Source: Thalassia testudinum (lineage: Eukaryota; Streptophyta; Magnoliopsida; Alismatales; Hydrocharitaceae). Taken from it: a stretch of 64,000 nucleotides of DNA. Position numbers and translations under genes: made by a program. The stretch spans positions 11,848,501-11,912,500 of the forward strand of contig JAZHRO010000073.1 of NCBI GenBank assembly GCA_037157565.1, read 5' to 3'. Shown one piece after another: positions 33,909-46,128 of this stretch. The notes beneath the pieces were generated by a model. The model ran no database searches. It had not been told where the DNA came from and saw nothing but the letters and a program-made list of their open reading frames with translations. The stretch's first letter is position 1, and the number at the start of each line of letters is the position of its first letter.

Positions 33909-35169
33909 AAGGTAATCCCTTATAGACATAGAATAGTCCGATTGTACAATGCATCAGTATTACATCACAAATCAAAACCATCAAATCAAGTCTTGATCTA
34001 GTGTCTTAAGAATCGTCTCATTTCTTGGGTCCTGTGGGATCAGCTTGGATTGTAACACTCTATCGTCAGGTAACCTTGAGAAGTAGTAGTAAATGTCTGT
34101 TACTGCATCCACATTTTTTTTTCGAATTGAAGTTAGTATTGTTTTCCCTTGTTCTCACTATGAGACCTATTTTCCTGAGCCATAACTTTCAATGTGTCAT
34201 TGAGTAATCTATTGGCATCACTTTTGAATTCTACTTAGGAGTCCTACCAAATTTTTGTAAGACTAGGCCAACCCATTCAGGTTGCGGGCTTTGAGGTGAA
34301 CTTTATGCCAACATCAATATTCATAGTTCATATTCCTACATTAAGAATCCTTGTTATATCTCTGACTAAGATGACTTGTAGAATTCTTAGCCCTTAACTA
34401 AAAAATGATCGGGGTTCTGAATTTAAGGATTAGGAGCATGTAGTCTCTTGAAACTAACAAACGGATTTTTTTTACAAACTCTAAGCGATAGAGTGGCCAT
34501 TAATGAACTCGTCACCCTTCGTTGCCAGGGGATGAAATTGACAAAGGCTGATGTGCATAGTCAGAATAAGGTGCTGATGTGTGTTGAATATTCCCTACCC
34601 CTTGACCTTGTATCTCACAGGCAATATTAAATGAGGAGAGTATCAAGGGATGGGTTCTTGCCACATGGATAATATTAATGATTGAGGAAATTTGGTTGGA
34701 AGTTAGATATTAAGAGAGACATACCAATCCCCTTGAGGAAGGAGAGGGTAGATTCCCTTTGTGAGAATGATTCCTGAGGATGGTGTAGCCTAAAGTGATG
34801 TAAGTAGCTACTAAATGTGACAACTATCAAGAATTGGAATTCAACAACTTTTTGGATGCAAATCTACTTACAAATTAGCGGCAAGATTTGTCATGTCGTT
34901 CAATAACTTGACCAAGAAGGAAGTCCCTTTGGTCAAGATCCTCTAGAGGAGCTAAAGATATGGAGAGGCGACCTAGAAACCTGGAGTAAATATGTGCCAA
35001 TGATACCCAGAGTTATTTGTTAGTGAATTCTAAAATCCTACTTTTGTCCTTTTAATGATTTTTATACCTAATTAAGGTTGTTTTGGACTTTCTTCCAACT
35101 ACTTTTCTCTCTGCACATATAACCTTACTCGAGTTGCAAGGGCGAAACTCCCTTTAAGGTTGTTATATT
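33909..35169 (+). other. Reduced internal region of Tekay-like element
   Basis: No gag or pol domain can be assigned. One stretch near 34890-34930 (RFVMSFNNLTKKEVPLVK) faintly recalls the C-terminal edge of a gypsy RT. The final 50 bases carry the pre-LTR motif. The element is a large deletion derivative. Confidence 0.55.
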
Positions 35170-38100
35170 TGTTATAACCCAAAATCCAAACTTTAGCCCG
35201 AATCTAGATTAATTGTACCAAGTCAAACCTATTGGCACCTGTCGAGCATGAATCGAGATAGCAAAGCCCAAAAATGAAGAAATGTGGGTTTTGGTCAACT
35301 CTGGTCAAGCCTCATGAAAACATTTGTGTGGATAGGGCAATAATTGGTACAATTGGGTTTCCCTCTTCACAAGTTTTCCAACAAGACTAATCTCGTGAAA
35401 ATCCTAATTGTATGGCAAATCTACGTGAAAAATAGATTTCGTAGGAATACGGCTTTTGTAAACCCAACGATGGAGACATTGTTGTCCTTTACACACCCTC
35501 TCGAACCCTAAGGGGGCCCACCTATGGCTTTAAGTTCCATAACCATCATACCCTTCCCCTCCGTAAAAATTTAGATGTGAATTCACATAAAGAGAGAGAG
35601 CAAAAGGAGAGAGAGGAAGAGAAGAAAGGACATTCTCTTCATCTTTTTCTTCTTCCTCCTCCCTCATCTTCGTCTTCTTCCCCCTTTCTGCTTCGCATGG
35701 GAGGAGGACACGGCTTGTGGCAACTCACCAGAGATGCTCAATGATCAAAAATCGTGTGCGGCACGAACAAAGGTGATTCTTTCCGTTCATGCATGGTTCA
35801 TGTAAGGTGGATGGGAGAAGGAGATTAGGGAAGGCGGTTCGGGCCGATCGAGAGGAGTATGGCCAACCGAAGAAGAAAGGAGAGCAGTTGTGCTCATTGG
35901 GGCCTTCAGGTGAGCGATGAGGTGTTGACATTGCCATGGGTGCATACTGATCATGGGTTCTTGCACCCATAATAGTCGATGAGGAGGAGGCAAAGGAGGG
36001 GACATCGGCCAATGAGAGGGTTGTCATCGGAGGGCCGAGCTGTGGATGTTGGCGAAGGCTATTGTGATTAGAGGAAGGCTGACGGACATTTGAGCAACCA
36101 CCTGCCATGGCTCCATGCACGCATGCATGGGTGTTTACGAAGAATGAAGAAAGAAACGAATGATGGAAGAAGAAGCTTCAGCCAGTGAGAGGACAGACGC
36201 CAGAGGAACGATGAGGCTAGTGATGACTGATGTGGCTGGAGTCTGGCCATGCACGTCCCTACTTGCTTGGGTCCTCCATGCATGAATAGTACACACACGA
36301 AGAAAAACAAGGTAGAAGACGGTGTGAAGGCCCCTTTTGTCGTTGGGGTTAACCTTGGAATTGGGTTATCCCAAGTTTTTCCTAAGTTTCAATGCAAACA
36401 TCACATCAATACCCTAATCATTCTCCACTTCCACTTTTACTATTAAAAAATACCCACTACATCATCCACTCTCACTTTTAATATTAAACAAATATCTACT
36501 AACATTTTCCACTCCCACTTATATTATTAAATAAATATCCACTAACATCACATCAATACACCAATCATTTTAACCCTATACTTAACCCTATCCTTATTCC
36601 ACCACCCAAACAAACACCATTTCTAATTATTCTATTTTAACCTATCCCTACAGTACTTTATCCCGCATCCAAATGGGTCCGGAGAAAAAATAAAAGGGAA
36701 GGCTTGTATTATTAAAAAGATTATGAAATTAAAATTATAAGTTTTGATATTTACGAATTAGTCCTTAATAGTCATCTTTTTTAATAATTGATTCGAGGAT
36801 CATCCGAAGCCCGATTTCAACGACCCACCCACCGTTGGAATTGTGTCGAGGCGTACTTTGATGCGATAAGATATTATTTTCCATCGAAAGTGTCAAATTA
36901 CAATTTTACCCTTTGGGTTTCCTATTTTCTATGTTTTAACATTTTTTGTCTCACCTAATTTAGAGGCAAACAGTTGAACTGTGCTTGGAGCTCGAGAAGT
37001 CTCTGACATGCATCTCGATGTCATCATGACTTCCGATGACCCTAGGTAGAGTAGCCCTCAATTTCTCTTGTGATCTCATATATCATAGTATGAGTCTTAC
37101 CTGTAATAGAATGTGTTGTCTCCTCACTAAATATCACATCCTGTTATCCTATTTCATGAATTCCTTGGATATTGAAAATTACTTACTGGATAAATGAAAT
37201 GAACTGATTAATATTATCTATTTCAAACTAATGATTGGGAAATTTATCAAGAAGAAGTTATGTTCAAACAATTGATATGCATGTTTGTTAATAAATTAAG
37301 AAGTATGAATGGATTGAATTGCCTGTTTAAATAACTAAAAATTACCAATGCCTATTCGGATAAATAAATCATGTTTATAATTTCTTTTGTTAAATAATTA
37401 ATTTTTTGATTGGCTTGTTAACAACCCTAGAAATGAGACACATGGATATATAATTGAGAATAACATGGATAACAAAATATGATGATTGAATGAAAGGAAT
37501 GAATCAACTATTGCATCTTGGTTATATTTCTGAACCAAATTAACAAATTAATTACAAACAAGTTGAGAGATCATCTAAATTTAATGGACAATTGATTGGT
37601 GATGGGTTATGTATCTAGAAAATTATGACACTTGTTGAAAGTCAGTGCTTGTGTCCAGTATCAACGACAAGGTTGAACATACCTTTTAGGGTAGAGTCTA
37701 GCTCAGGGAGTAAGCTAGTCTCCCTGTGACTCGATTGTTAGGTTGTTTTTGGCCAACCGGGTTGTAGGGTGTGGGGTACGCTTTATTGTTACAAGTGGTT
37801 GGGCTATTTTGTTCTCGTACCTTGTAGTGGAAATGGCTAGCCATGTGCTAGTGCGAGGTAGCTACTTTGATGTTTATCGCACGAACCATAGTCACCACTT
37901 CACCTCATTAGTTAGGACCCCAAGGCGATTAACTAGGCAATAGAATGGATACGAGTTGTCCTCTCAGCCAAGGAGGTAAGTCATATGCAATCTATCATCT
38001 AGGATATCATAGCAAGATCTCGTTGTACCTTCCAAGGAAGCTAATTTGGACAAATAATGACTAAAATTGTGATAAGGCATAGATAATGGAATTATAAAAG

Positions 38101-38337
38101 ATAAATTAAATAAATAAGGACAATTCCCATTTCCTTTGTTTCTCGGACTTGTTTAGCTTGTTTTCTTTTCATTATTTATGCTACCTTACTCAGTGTTCGC
38201 TGACATTTTCTGTGAACTCTATACTCAAGTCTTGGAGAGTTACAGCTAGGCTCCACAGTTGTAAAAGCTAATGGTGCCAATCCAAGCATAGCACCATAGT
38301 TGGTAGATATAGTTGTAGCTTTCATTTGATGTTAATT
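35170..38337 (+). repeat. 3' LTR of Tekay-like element, first part
   Basis: Starts TGTTATAACCC. Colinear with 30843-33640, except for a 352-bp insertion (36329-36680). Interrupted at 38337 by the copia element; the rest is at 53419-53683. Confidence 0.87.
36329..36680. mobile_element. MITE-like insertion in 3' LTR
   Basis: Present only in the 3' LTR, absent from the 5' LTR at about 31965. The ends are imperfect inverted repeats: GGCCCCTTTTGTCGTTGGGG, and on the other strand GGACCCATTTGGATGCGGG. The TSD is unclear. It resembles hAT or Harbinger MITE ends; the superfamily is not settled. It post-dates insertion of the host element. Confidence 0.55.
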
Positions 38338-40063
38338 TGTTGGTGCAAGTGCACCACTATCATTGATTTTGATGATAACAAAATACCTGATATTTACTAA
38401 TTGCATTGAGTTTATAGTTTCAAATAAAATGCAAATAGAATCAAGTGTGAAGGAGCTCAAGCTCAAGACCATAGAGGAATGGAGGAGCTTGATGGAGGAG
38501 AAAAGGAGTTGGAGCTTCATGTGGAGTGAAAGTGTAAAGAACAAAAAGGATGAAGAATAGGATAGAAGTCTTTTTGTACATGTATTTATTTGTTTACTCT
38601 TTTTTTTCTTAGAATTATTGTAAAGAGCCCAAAAAATACAACACCTTAGTCCTAGGAACACCTCCCCATCTCTAGGACACTTAGACAAACATAGAAAATC
38701 AAAATAGGCTTCAAACAGCCTGATCTGACATCCAATATGAACATCAGACATCTGATATGTGACTTTAAGTCATCTAACCTTTTGGCCAAATGTCTGAACA
38801 CTTTGGCTGGAAATTAATAGTCCGCGCCTTTTCATTTAAGCATCCTGCCCTTAGTCCAGATTCTTACAAGACCTCTGAGGACAGTGCCAGACGTCTACTA
38901 AGAGGTCCGTTAGCCATTGCCTTTGCGAGCCAACTGAGGATAATTTAGCATTTATTTCCAAATGTCCTTAGAGGTTTCTAGACGTCTGATATAGAGACAT
39001 TGGACCCAAACACAAGCTTTGTCAGATCAAAAATAGTCGTTGGCCATCGGAATCAATTCCTGCATCTGACTCCCAAGATCAGATGTCCAGACCTAATCCC
39101 AGATGTCCAAGTCAGACATCTTATACTTAGACACTAGATCCCTATCTAGGTTTGTTGATTTCCAGGAACCAGACCTGCTTTTATTAGACATCCAATATTT
39201 ATTCCAGACATCTTAAAAATCCAAGTTAAACATCTTTCTAGATCCTTGTTTTGATCTGACCTTTTCGAAGGAAACTTCCCTTCAAGATCTGACGTCCAAA
39301 ACTAATATCAAACATATGACCATATGCTGGATAATATAATTAGATGTCTGATAACTATGTCAGACTCATTTATGATTCTGATTTCGGCCCAATCTTTTAT
39401 GCAATCACCCCAAATTGCTATAAGGGATTTCCAAAGCTTTGTTCAACACTCCTAACAACTCTATAAATAGAGAAGCACCCCCTATGGGCTAAACACACCT
39501 ATGATACAATACTTCCACCCTTCTTGAGTGAAAAGGAGATCTAAGAAGAAGAGGCTTTACCATTTGCTCTGTGTATTCTACTTACTACATCTAAGAGCAC
39601 TGTTACTATACACACTTCACATCAAATCACTTCCATCTCAGGGAAGATTCTCTTTCCTATAGATGCTTAAGAGAACCTCTATATTTGGGCTCTATAGCTA
39701 TTACTACTTTTGTTTTGTTCTTGGTTGTGTATTTGCATGGCGAATTCTCATTTCCTTCGTGAGACAAAATACCACTTGTGAAGAGGAGGGATTTGAGGTA
39801 CGCTACCCTTATGTTAAGAAGTGTGGCTATATTTGAGGTTGTACTACCCTCGTTGAAGTAGTACATTAATGGATTTTGATCTACTCAGTAGATCGGAAAA
39901 TCCTAAGTTGAGTGACTTAGGTGGTGGTTTTTACCTGGGTTGGGTTTCCACCTAAAAGTACTTGCTTCATTTGTGGTGAATGTTATTTGTGTGATTGATT
40001 GTGATTTTATTTCTACATATTTTTTATCTCACACTATTCAACCCCCTCTAGTCTAGAATTTCA
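38338..40063 (+). repeat. 5' LTR of SIRE-type copia element
   Basis: 1726 bp. Rich in AGACATCTG- and AGACGTCTG-like palindromes between 38700 and 39360. Homologous to 51677-53418. Confidence 0.88.
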
Positions 40064-40065
40064 TT

Positions 40066-40080
40066 TAATATCAGAGTAGG
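40066..40080 (+). promoter_or_regulatory. Decayed tRNA-iMet primer-binding site
   Basis: TAATATCAGAGTAGG is three transitions (two G-to-A, one C-to-T) from TGGTATCAGAGCAGG, with a 2-nt spacer after the LTR end. Confidence 0.75.
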
Positions 40081-40159
40081 TTCTCATATTTTCGACATTA
40101 CACACTGGCAAGGATCCAAGCATGTAGGAGAGCATTTTTCCTACGAGACCATCCGAGGG

Positions 40160-40881
40160 GCAGTCCACTACCCATCTGTCGTTCTTTGACTTGAGCAACC
40201 ATGCATATTGGAAACTCTAGATGGAAACCTGGCTTCAAGTGAACGGCTACACGATATGGTAGAGATGCAAAACTCCATTCAACATTCTGGAGAGACCCGC
40301 AGGGGGATACTCGCAACAATAAGTCTATAAGTTATCTCTCAACACGAAGACTATGTATGCATTATATTGCACATTAATTCCAAAGGAGTTCAACCGAATT
40401 TCATAATGCACCACCGCCTACGAAATCTGGCATACACTCGAGGTAACCCACGAAGATACCTCCATGGTAAAGTCCTTTAAAATTAATTTGCTTAGTCAAG
40501 AATTTGAATCCTTTTCTATGAAAGATAACAAAGATCTAAATGAGATGTATACTTGGTTCACATTAGTTGTGAACAAACTCAAAACATTAAGGAAGACCTT
40601 TATCCAAGGTGAGCTTCAATCCAAGCTCCTACACTCCCTTGGACTAGAGTGGGAGCAAAAAGTCATAACCATTGAGGAGGCACACCAAATTGAGGAGCTC
40701 GGCATGGATGATCTCTTTGGCAACTTGATGGCCAATGAGACAAAATGAAGTAAAAGAAGAAGACTCTAGAGACAATGATGAAGAAAACCTCACCTTCAAA
40801 GCTGCATCAGATAGTGAGGTGATTTCTGACGACGAGGACCTTAGGATTTTAATTGAAAATTTTTCTAAGTTTTGCAGGGCC
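40160..40881 (+). pseudogene. Copia Gag, N-terminal and middle part
   Basis: Gag of SIRE-type elements. Early part with stops: SFFDLSNHAYWK (40178-40216), then PKEFNRIS and CTTAYEIWHTLEVTHED. The open stretch 40464-40748 has MVKSFKINLLSQEFESF, KDNKDLNEMYTWFTLVVN and KLLHSLGLEWEQKV. After the tga at 40746-40748 the sequence moves to another frame (acidic DNDEENLTFKAA...SDDEDLRILIENFSKF). It is cut by the insertion at 40881; the rest resumes at 50229 in a frame that continues it exactly. Confidence 0.85.
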
Positions 40882-43150
40882 TAATGATGGAGTACAATGA
40901 TGGTGATTATGATGACTCCATTATTATTGATATAATGGATTGATGTTGTTGTAGTAAATGTAGGAAATACAAACCATCCTTACAACCCTTATTATTTAAT
41001 TAACTAATTTTTACTGGTTTATTCCAAGTCATTTACTGGGAGGCAATTATCTATTTACATCACTCTCTAGGTCCAAAATTATTCTTTACTTCCAAAAACA
41101 AATCTTATGTCCAACAAAGAAAGAATGAATGAATGCTTGGTTTAAATGCGTACAAAGAATCAATTGAAATGCTTGCAAAAATTAATTACAAACAAGCATC
41201 AGATACTTGATGTAAACACATTTACACTACTTAAAATGTCTATTTATGCATGTTCTTAAGCATAGGATTGCATTTCATGATATAAATATTGCATTATATG
41301 CATCATCTTGCATTTAGAGTAGTTTGAATAAAATGGAGGTTAATTGTCTCCTTTTATGTGCTTGGACAGGGCATGTAACGACCCGGTTCCCGAGTCCCTA
41401 CGAGACACGAGAACCGGACCGACTCGACTAATCCCAAGACCTAGTCGTCCAACGAGGAAGTAACCAAAAGACAGTAAAATAAACCACATTCAGCATGAAT
41501 ATAACTAACAGTAAGAAAGTACAGCAGTAAGGAAAGAAACTACTACAGTAGGTACCACCACAACAGTAAAACAGCATTTATCATATAACAAGAACTGCAG
41601 GTAAAGAAGGTACAGCGGAAACAAAAACTACTCACTAGAACAGAAACAAAAGGGGTACAAAAAGGCTGTGGTACTCTACTGGACCCTACTCGGCCCAGCG
41701 TCCTCTGCAGCCGCCGACCCTGGCTGCTCAACACCTGGTCCTGAAAAAGGTAACGAGTGTAACACGTCAGCAAAACGCTGAGTAGAGTGGCAAACTAACT
41801 AAAGGCAACAGTAGAGTGTACAGTAGCTGTTATGTTCTATTACTTCTTTTTTTTTTTTTCACATCTTTCAATTTTTCTCACTATTTCTTTTATTTCTCAG
41901 ATCCTTTACTTGATCTCGAATGTCCTCGTGGGAACGATCTTGATTGCAGTCTTTTCCAAAAGTAGAAGTAGCACGTGGTGCTCTCCTGGCCGGGAGAGTC
42001 CCCCGTGGTGATCCTACCCTCAGTCAACCACCCCAAGGTCACTGACAGACGTAACGGTGACTACGGCACGCACGATAGACGCACAGGTAGCTAGCCCGCA
42101 CTGGCACGCGGTCAGTCGTTTCCGTTAACGGGTGCGCCCAAAGCACAGCACGGAACCAGGGCAGAGCCCTCTCAGTAACAGGGGTCCAACCCCTCCACAG
42201 TAACCAAACCGGGGCCTTACCCCTCAGTCCTCGCACCCTCGCCTGACTACCCTGGTTTGCCCTAATGGGCCTAACAAGTCGGTGAAGGAGGCTAGCAGAA
42301 CCCCGGGGCCCGTGGGGTAGCTAGTACTCTCCTAACACTAGTAGCTCTCCTCGGTACTACGTACACGAGGGCCAACAAGTCGGTACAGAGCGACCAATCC
42401 TAACCCCGGGTCCCTGGGGCGGCTGGCCCCACTCTGCACTAAACAGGTACAGGTACTTCCCTTGGTACTGCGTACCCAAGAGACAGTACAAACTACATCT
42501 CAGTTCCATTCCTTTTTCTTTCCAGGAGTTCCACTCCTAATTCCCCGTAGGGTTCCAGCTCTTTATCTCAGAACATCATATGTTTCACTTTCCAGATTCA
42601 CGTTCTCAAAATCCATGATCTCAAACATGTTTCTTTATTCATGACAGGCAGCTGTTAATTAATTTTACAAGCAGCTTTATATATATTCCTTTCCATTTTC
42701 CCAAGACTGCAGTAATATACATTCCACTAGTTTTTCCACCCTAGGATTCATGCCATACCCTAGGATCTATCATACAATCTAGTTTTCCGGCCCTAGGATT
42801 CATGCAACACCTAGGAGCTATCATTCCATATATTTCTCATTCCTAGGATTCATGCAATGCCCTAGGTTCTAGTTATGGTTCCATACTTTAACAGATTTTA
42901 TTAATACTTAAAGCCACTCTACCAGGTACAACGGGAGTAGTGGGGGCGTGATCGGGAATCCCGCGTGCCTCCGCGACTCTCAAGACTGCAACCGAACGAG
43001 GTCCTATCACAAGGATCAAACACAAGGAGTGTCTCAGAACAGTGTATAGCTACTGTAGACGGGTAGAGGAATTAATTCTGAAAAGAACGTAACTCGAATC
43101 GCGGAAAACGGAGCCCAAACGGGCCCTAAACGGGTCGAAAAAGATGATAC

Positions 43151-44020
43151 TGTGCAAAATCAGACGTCTGGAACTCCTTCCAGACATCTTAAACGGTGGA
43201 TCAGAGAATTACCTGTTCAGCTTGGTTCCCCGGACGTCCAGAAGCCTGCGGGGACGTCTGTCCTATACCCCAGACGTCCGATGGTACACACGGACGTCTG
43301 TAGATCACTCCCGCCGTCCGGTACAACTTCCAGACGTCTGATTCGCAAAGGATGGCGAATCAGCGACCTGCGCACGGCCAACCCCCCCTCCCTCAGTACG
43401 GTCAGTCGAGAAGAAGGAAGAAGAAAGCGAAAACTTACCTTTCAGACGTCTGTATGATCTTACAGACGTCGACCTTGCCGTCTGGCTATCAACCCAGACG
43501 TCTGATTCTGGAAATCTTTCCAGAATCAGAACCCTGCTCGGCCTCCGCTCGCGACGCCGCCCGCGTCGCACCTCGCGCGTCTGCTGCTCAGCCCGCAGCA
43601 GGTCCCACTCCGCGTCGCTTCGTGCCCCCTGCACCCTCCGCCGGTCGGGCAAGCCGCTCCGGCGAGCTCGCCCTCACGGCAGAGCCCCGCCCTCGCACGC
43701 CGCACCTCCTCCGCGCTCGCTCGCCCTCGCGCTCAGGAAGGAGAAGAAGGAGGAGACGGTGGAGACGGGAGGGGAGGCGCGCCCTTTTTAAGGCCGCGCG
43801 AGGAGGAGAGAGAAGGTGGTCGCAGCGCGCCTGCAGCCGCAGAGGGAGAGAGAGAAGGAATCGCAGGTCTGCGCGCACAGGCGCGCAGACGAATCTCCCG
43901 TGCGAACATAACTGTTTTCCAGATGTCTGTAAACGATCCCGGACGTCTGGTCAGACGTCTGGATGTGATCCAAGACGTCTTGTCCGACGTCTGGGCCAAC
44001 TCCCAGACGTCTTAAAAGGC
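43151..44020. repeat. Dispersed GACGTC palindrome array
   Basis: Fourteen GACGTC hexamers, mostly as AGACGTCT or GGACGTCC/T, spaced irregularly. Related AGACATCT and AGATGTCT forms lie between them. Spacing is not tandem, so this is not a simple satellite. Confidence 0.8.
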
Positions 44021-44464
44021 GTCTGGGGCACGCGTTCGTTACAGGGCAAATATTTTATCGGGGCCTCGGATCAAAGATCCAACCGTATGGATATGATCAG
44101 GGCGACGATTGGAGTTCAACGACTCCAAGATCGCCCTAATCAGGCATCCGTAGCATCAGATAGAGACCGGGGAACCCTAGAAGATCAAGGGCCAGGATGG
44201 TGTAAATCCGCACTTCAGATGGCAAATCCGACCACACGGATGAATTCGGATCGACGATCGCAGCCCAACGACACAAAAATCGAGTCAATCCGACATCCGT
44301 GGCACCATCTACAACTTCCAGAAGATGGACGGCCAAGATGGCGCCACGTGGCGCCATCTCAGCCGCCCAATCGGCCGCATGCGTCTCCTCTCCGCCGTTG
44401 GATCTCGATCCAACGGCTGCGGTCGCTCGCGCTTAAAAACGTCCGCGCGACCATTTCGCCCGCG

Positions 44465-44517
44465 TAGCGCAGCGGCGACGCAGCTGCGGGCGAAGCGGAG
44501 GTCGCGGGTTCGAGCCG
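44465..44517 (+). promoter_or_regulatory. tRNA-like Pol III A and B boxes in LTR
   Basis: TAGCGCAGCGGC (44465-44476) matches the A-box consensus TRGCNNARYNGG at 11 of 12 positions. GGTTCGAGCCG (44507-44517) matches the B box GGTTCGANNCC at 10 of 11. The 30-nt gap is right for a type 2 Pol III promoter. No full tRNA cloverleaf or SINE tail is evident. Could be a decayed SINE head. Confidence 0.45.
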
Positions 44518-44878
44518 CGGTGAGGGGGTGGAAGGCGCGGGCGAGCGGGCGCGCACGAGCATCAGATGAAGATCCAACGGCTGCACGCGCTCAATCAGGA
44601 CGACGCGCGATTGCACGCCGGGCGTAACGCGCGATCGCACGAGGGCGGGCACGCTACGCAGCGGGCGCGGACGCGATCTAAGCCGTCCGATCTCGCGATC
44701 GGATGGCTGAAAATCAAGCGACGTGCGTAGGCGTTACGCGCGGGCAGCCGAGCGGGCGCGCGTGGGCGCGGCGGCTACGCCCACGTTGAGGGCTTTAGCG
44801 ACGGTTTTATCCGTCACTAAAGACCCCTTATTTATTATTTTGAAGATGTAATGTCCATTTTGCCCCCACTCCTTGCAA

Positions 44879-44890
44879 CTATAAAAGGAG
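44879..44890 (+). promoter_or_regulatory. LTR TATA box
   Basis: CTATAAAAGGAG followed by a pyrimidine-rich leader. It fits the core promoter of the LTR 43151-45627. Confidence 0.55.
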
Positions 44891-46128
44891 ACCCCCTCCA
44901 TACGAAAATTTCATCCCTTCCTTCTCCTCTCTACCTCTCCAAAGCTCAAGAGAAGCTTGTCCCACACCCGGGATGCTTCTCGCGAGATAAAGTCCAAATT
45001 TTCGTCCCCCTTCGGAAGTGGATCCCGCGACGACGACGGCGTGCTGCTTCGTTCCCGTTCTTCTGCTTCGTCCTCCTTCGTCCCGCTTCGTTCTCCTTCA
45101 TCCAGGCGTCGTCCTGTCCGGCTCATCCTCCAAGCGACCGTCGAGGAGGATTCTCTCTCCCTATTCTTTTTACTGCTTTCTCGTATAGATTTACTGCTTT
45201 CTAGAGTAGTCTATTCGTCCTCCGAGCGATCGTCGAGGAGGACATTTCTCCCTCCATTCTTTTAATGCTTTCTAGAGTAATTGTTTTATGTTTTCTAGTT
45301 GTAACGAACGAACTCTTTTATGATAAATTCCTTGTCTATTCTACATCTCATTTTGATTTCCATGTGTAGTATTCTTTCTCTCTCTCTTACTCCCTCTCTC
45401 TCTTTTATTTGTTGTAGATACTTAGATAGTTTAAATTGAATTTCTTCGTGACAAAATAAAAATGAAACGCGAAGTTTTTAAATCAAACGTCCGCCTCCCT
45501 GTGTTCGACCCGGAATTTTAATTTCGGTATAAATTTTATTTGTTGAACACGAATCCTTCGCTTTCGAACTACAACGACGGGTTTTCCAAAACCAAACACG
45601 TTAGCGTAGGTTCATAATCGTTCAACAATACTTCATCACTATACTCTAAACTATCTATCTATAAGTTATACTGCTAATACTTACATAAACATACATTACT
45701 AACTCATATTACATATCATACAAGCTTCACTTACTATACTGACATAAACAGTAACACATATAATAGCTATAGCGACAGATATAAACGTCGTTGGACCCCA
45801 GAAAAACTATATACAAACTAAAAGAGGGATACCAGGTTCTATTGCGATGGTTATTTTACCTACAGTGACACTTTATTTTGTTAGTAAAAGTCTGAAGTTA
45901 TATATAGAAATAAATAACTATACTACGTGTATATATATATATGTTATCGTTATCTTGTACAGCTTTATACTTATAGGTATCTGTACTCTCCCTCTCTCCC
46001 TTTACTCCACCTCTACCTTCCTTAATTTTATTCGTCTTCAGTCCTCAGCGGCACTTAAGAGCTAAACACTTAGGTGATTAGTCAATGTCATTACAGCTCT
46101 TAATTAATTAAAATTTATTTAATTTACA

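Larger units (their letters stand above)
43151..45627 (+). mobile_element. Innermost solo LTR, GC-rich
   Basis: Starts TGTGCAAAATCAGACG, ends GTTCAACA, flanked by ATAC on both sides (43147-43150, 45628-45631). It has a TATA box CTATAAAAGGAG (44879-44890) and a U5 motif GCCTCCCTGTGTTCGACCC (45493-45511), 114 nt from the end. It has fourteen GACGTC palindromes in its first 870 bp and tRNA-like A and B boxes at 44465-44517. Its middle resembles 61400-61900 in reverse. The 371-codon frame across 43352-44467 is compositional and has no known domain. Confidence 0.55.
41374..46128 (-). mobile_element. Nested solo-LTR-like unit, Tekay-like
   Basis: The plus strand reads TGTAACGACCCGG at the left edge and ...TTTACA at the right, flanked by GGCA on both sides (41370-41373, 46129-46132). 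On the minus strand the end GGGTCGTTACA resembles the end of the 3-kb Tekay-like LTR (AAGTCGTTACA). The edge also forms a long imperfect hairpin (CCGGTTC near 41382 with GAACCGG near 41410). A 4-bp duplication is unusual, so the limits are tentative. Confidence 0.45.

Noticed and set aside
43352..44467. 371-codon plus-strand frame
   Set aside because: Lies within a solo LTR across the GACGTC array and GC-rich U3. Overlapping frames on both strands are equally open and no domain is recognisable.
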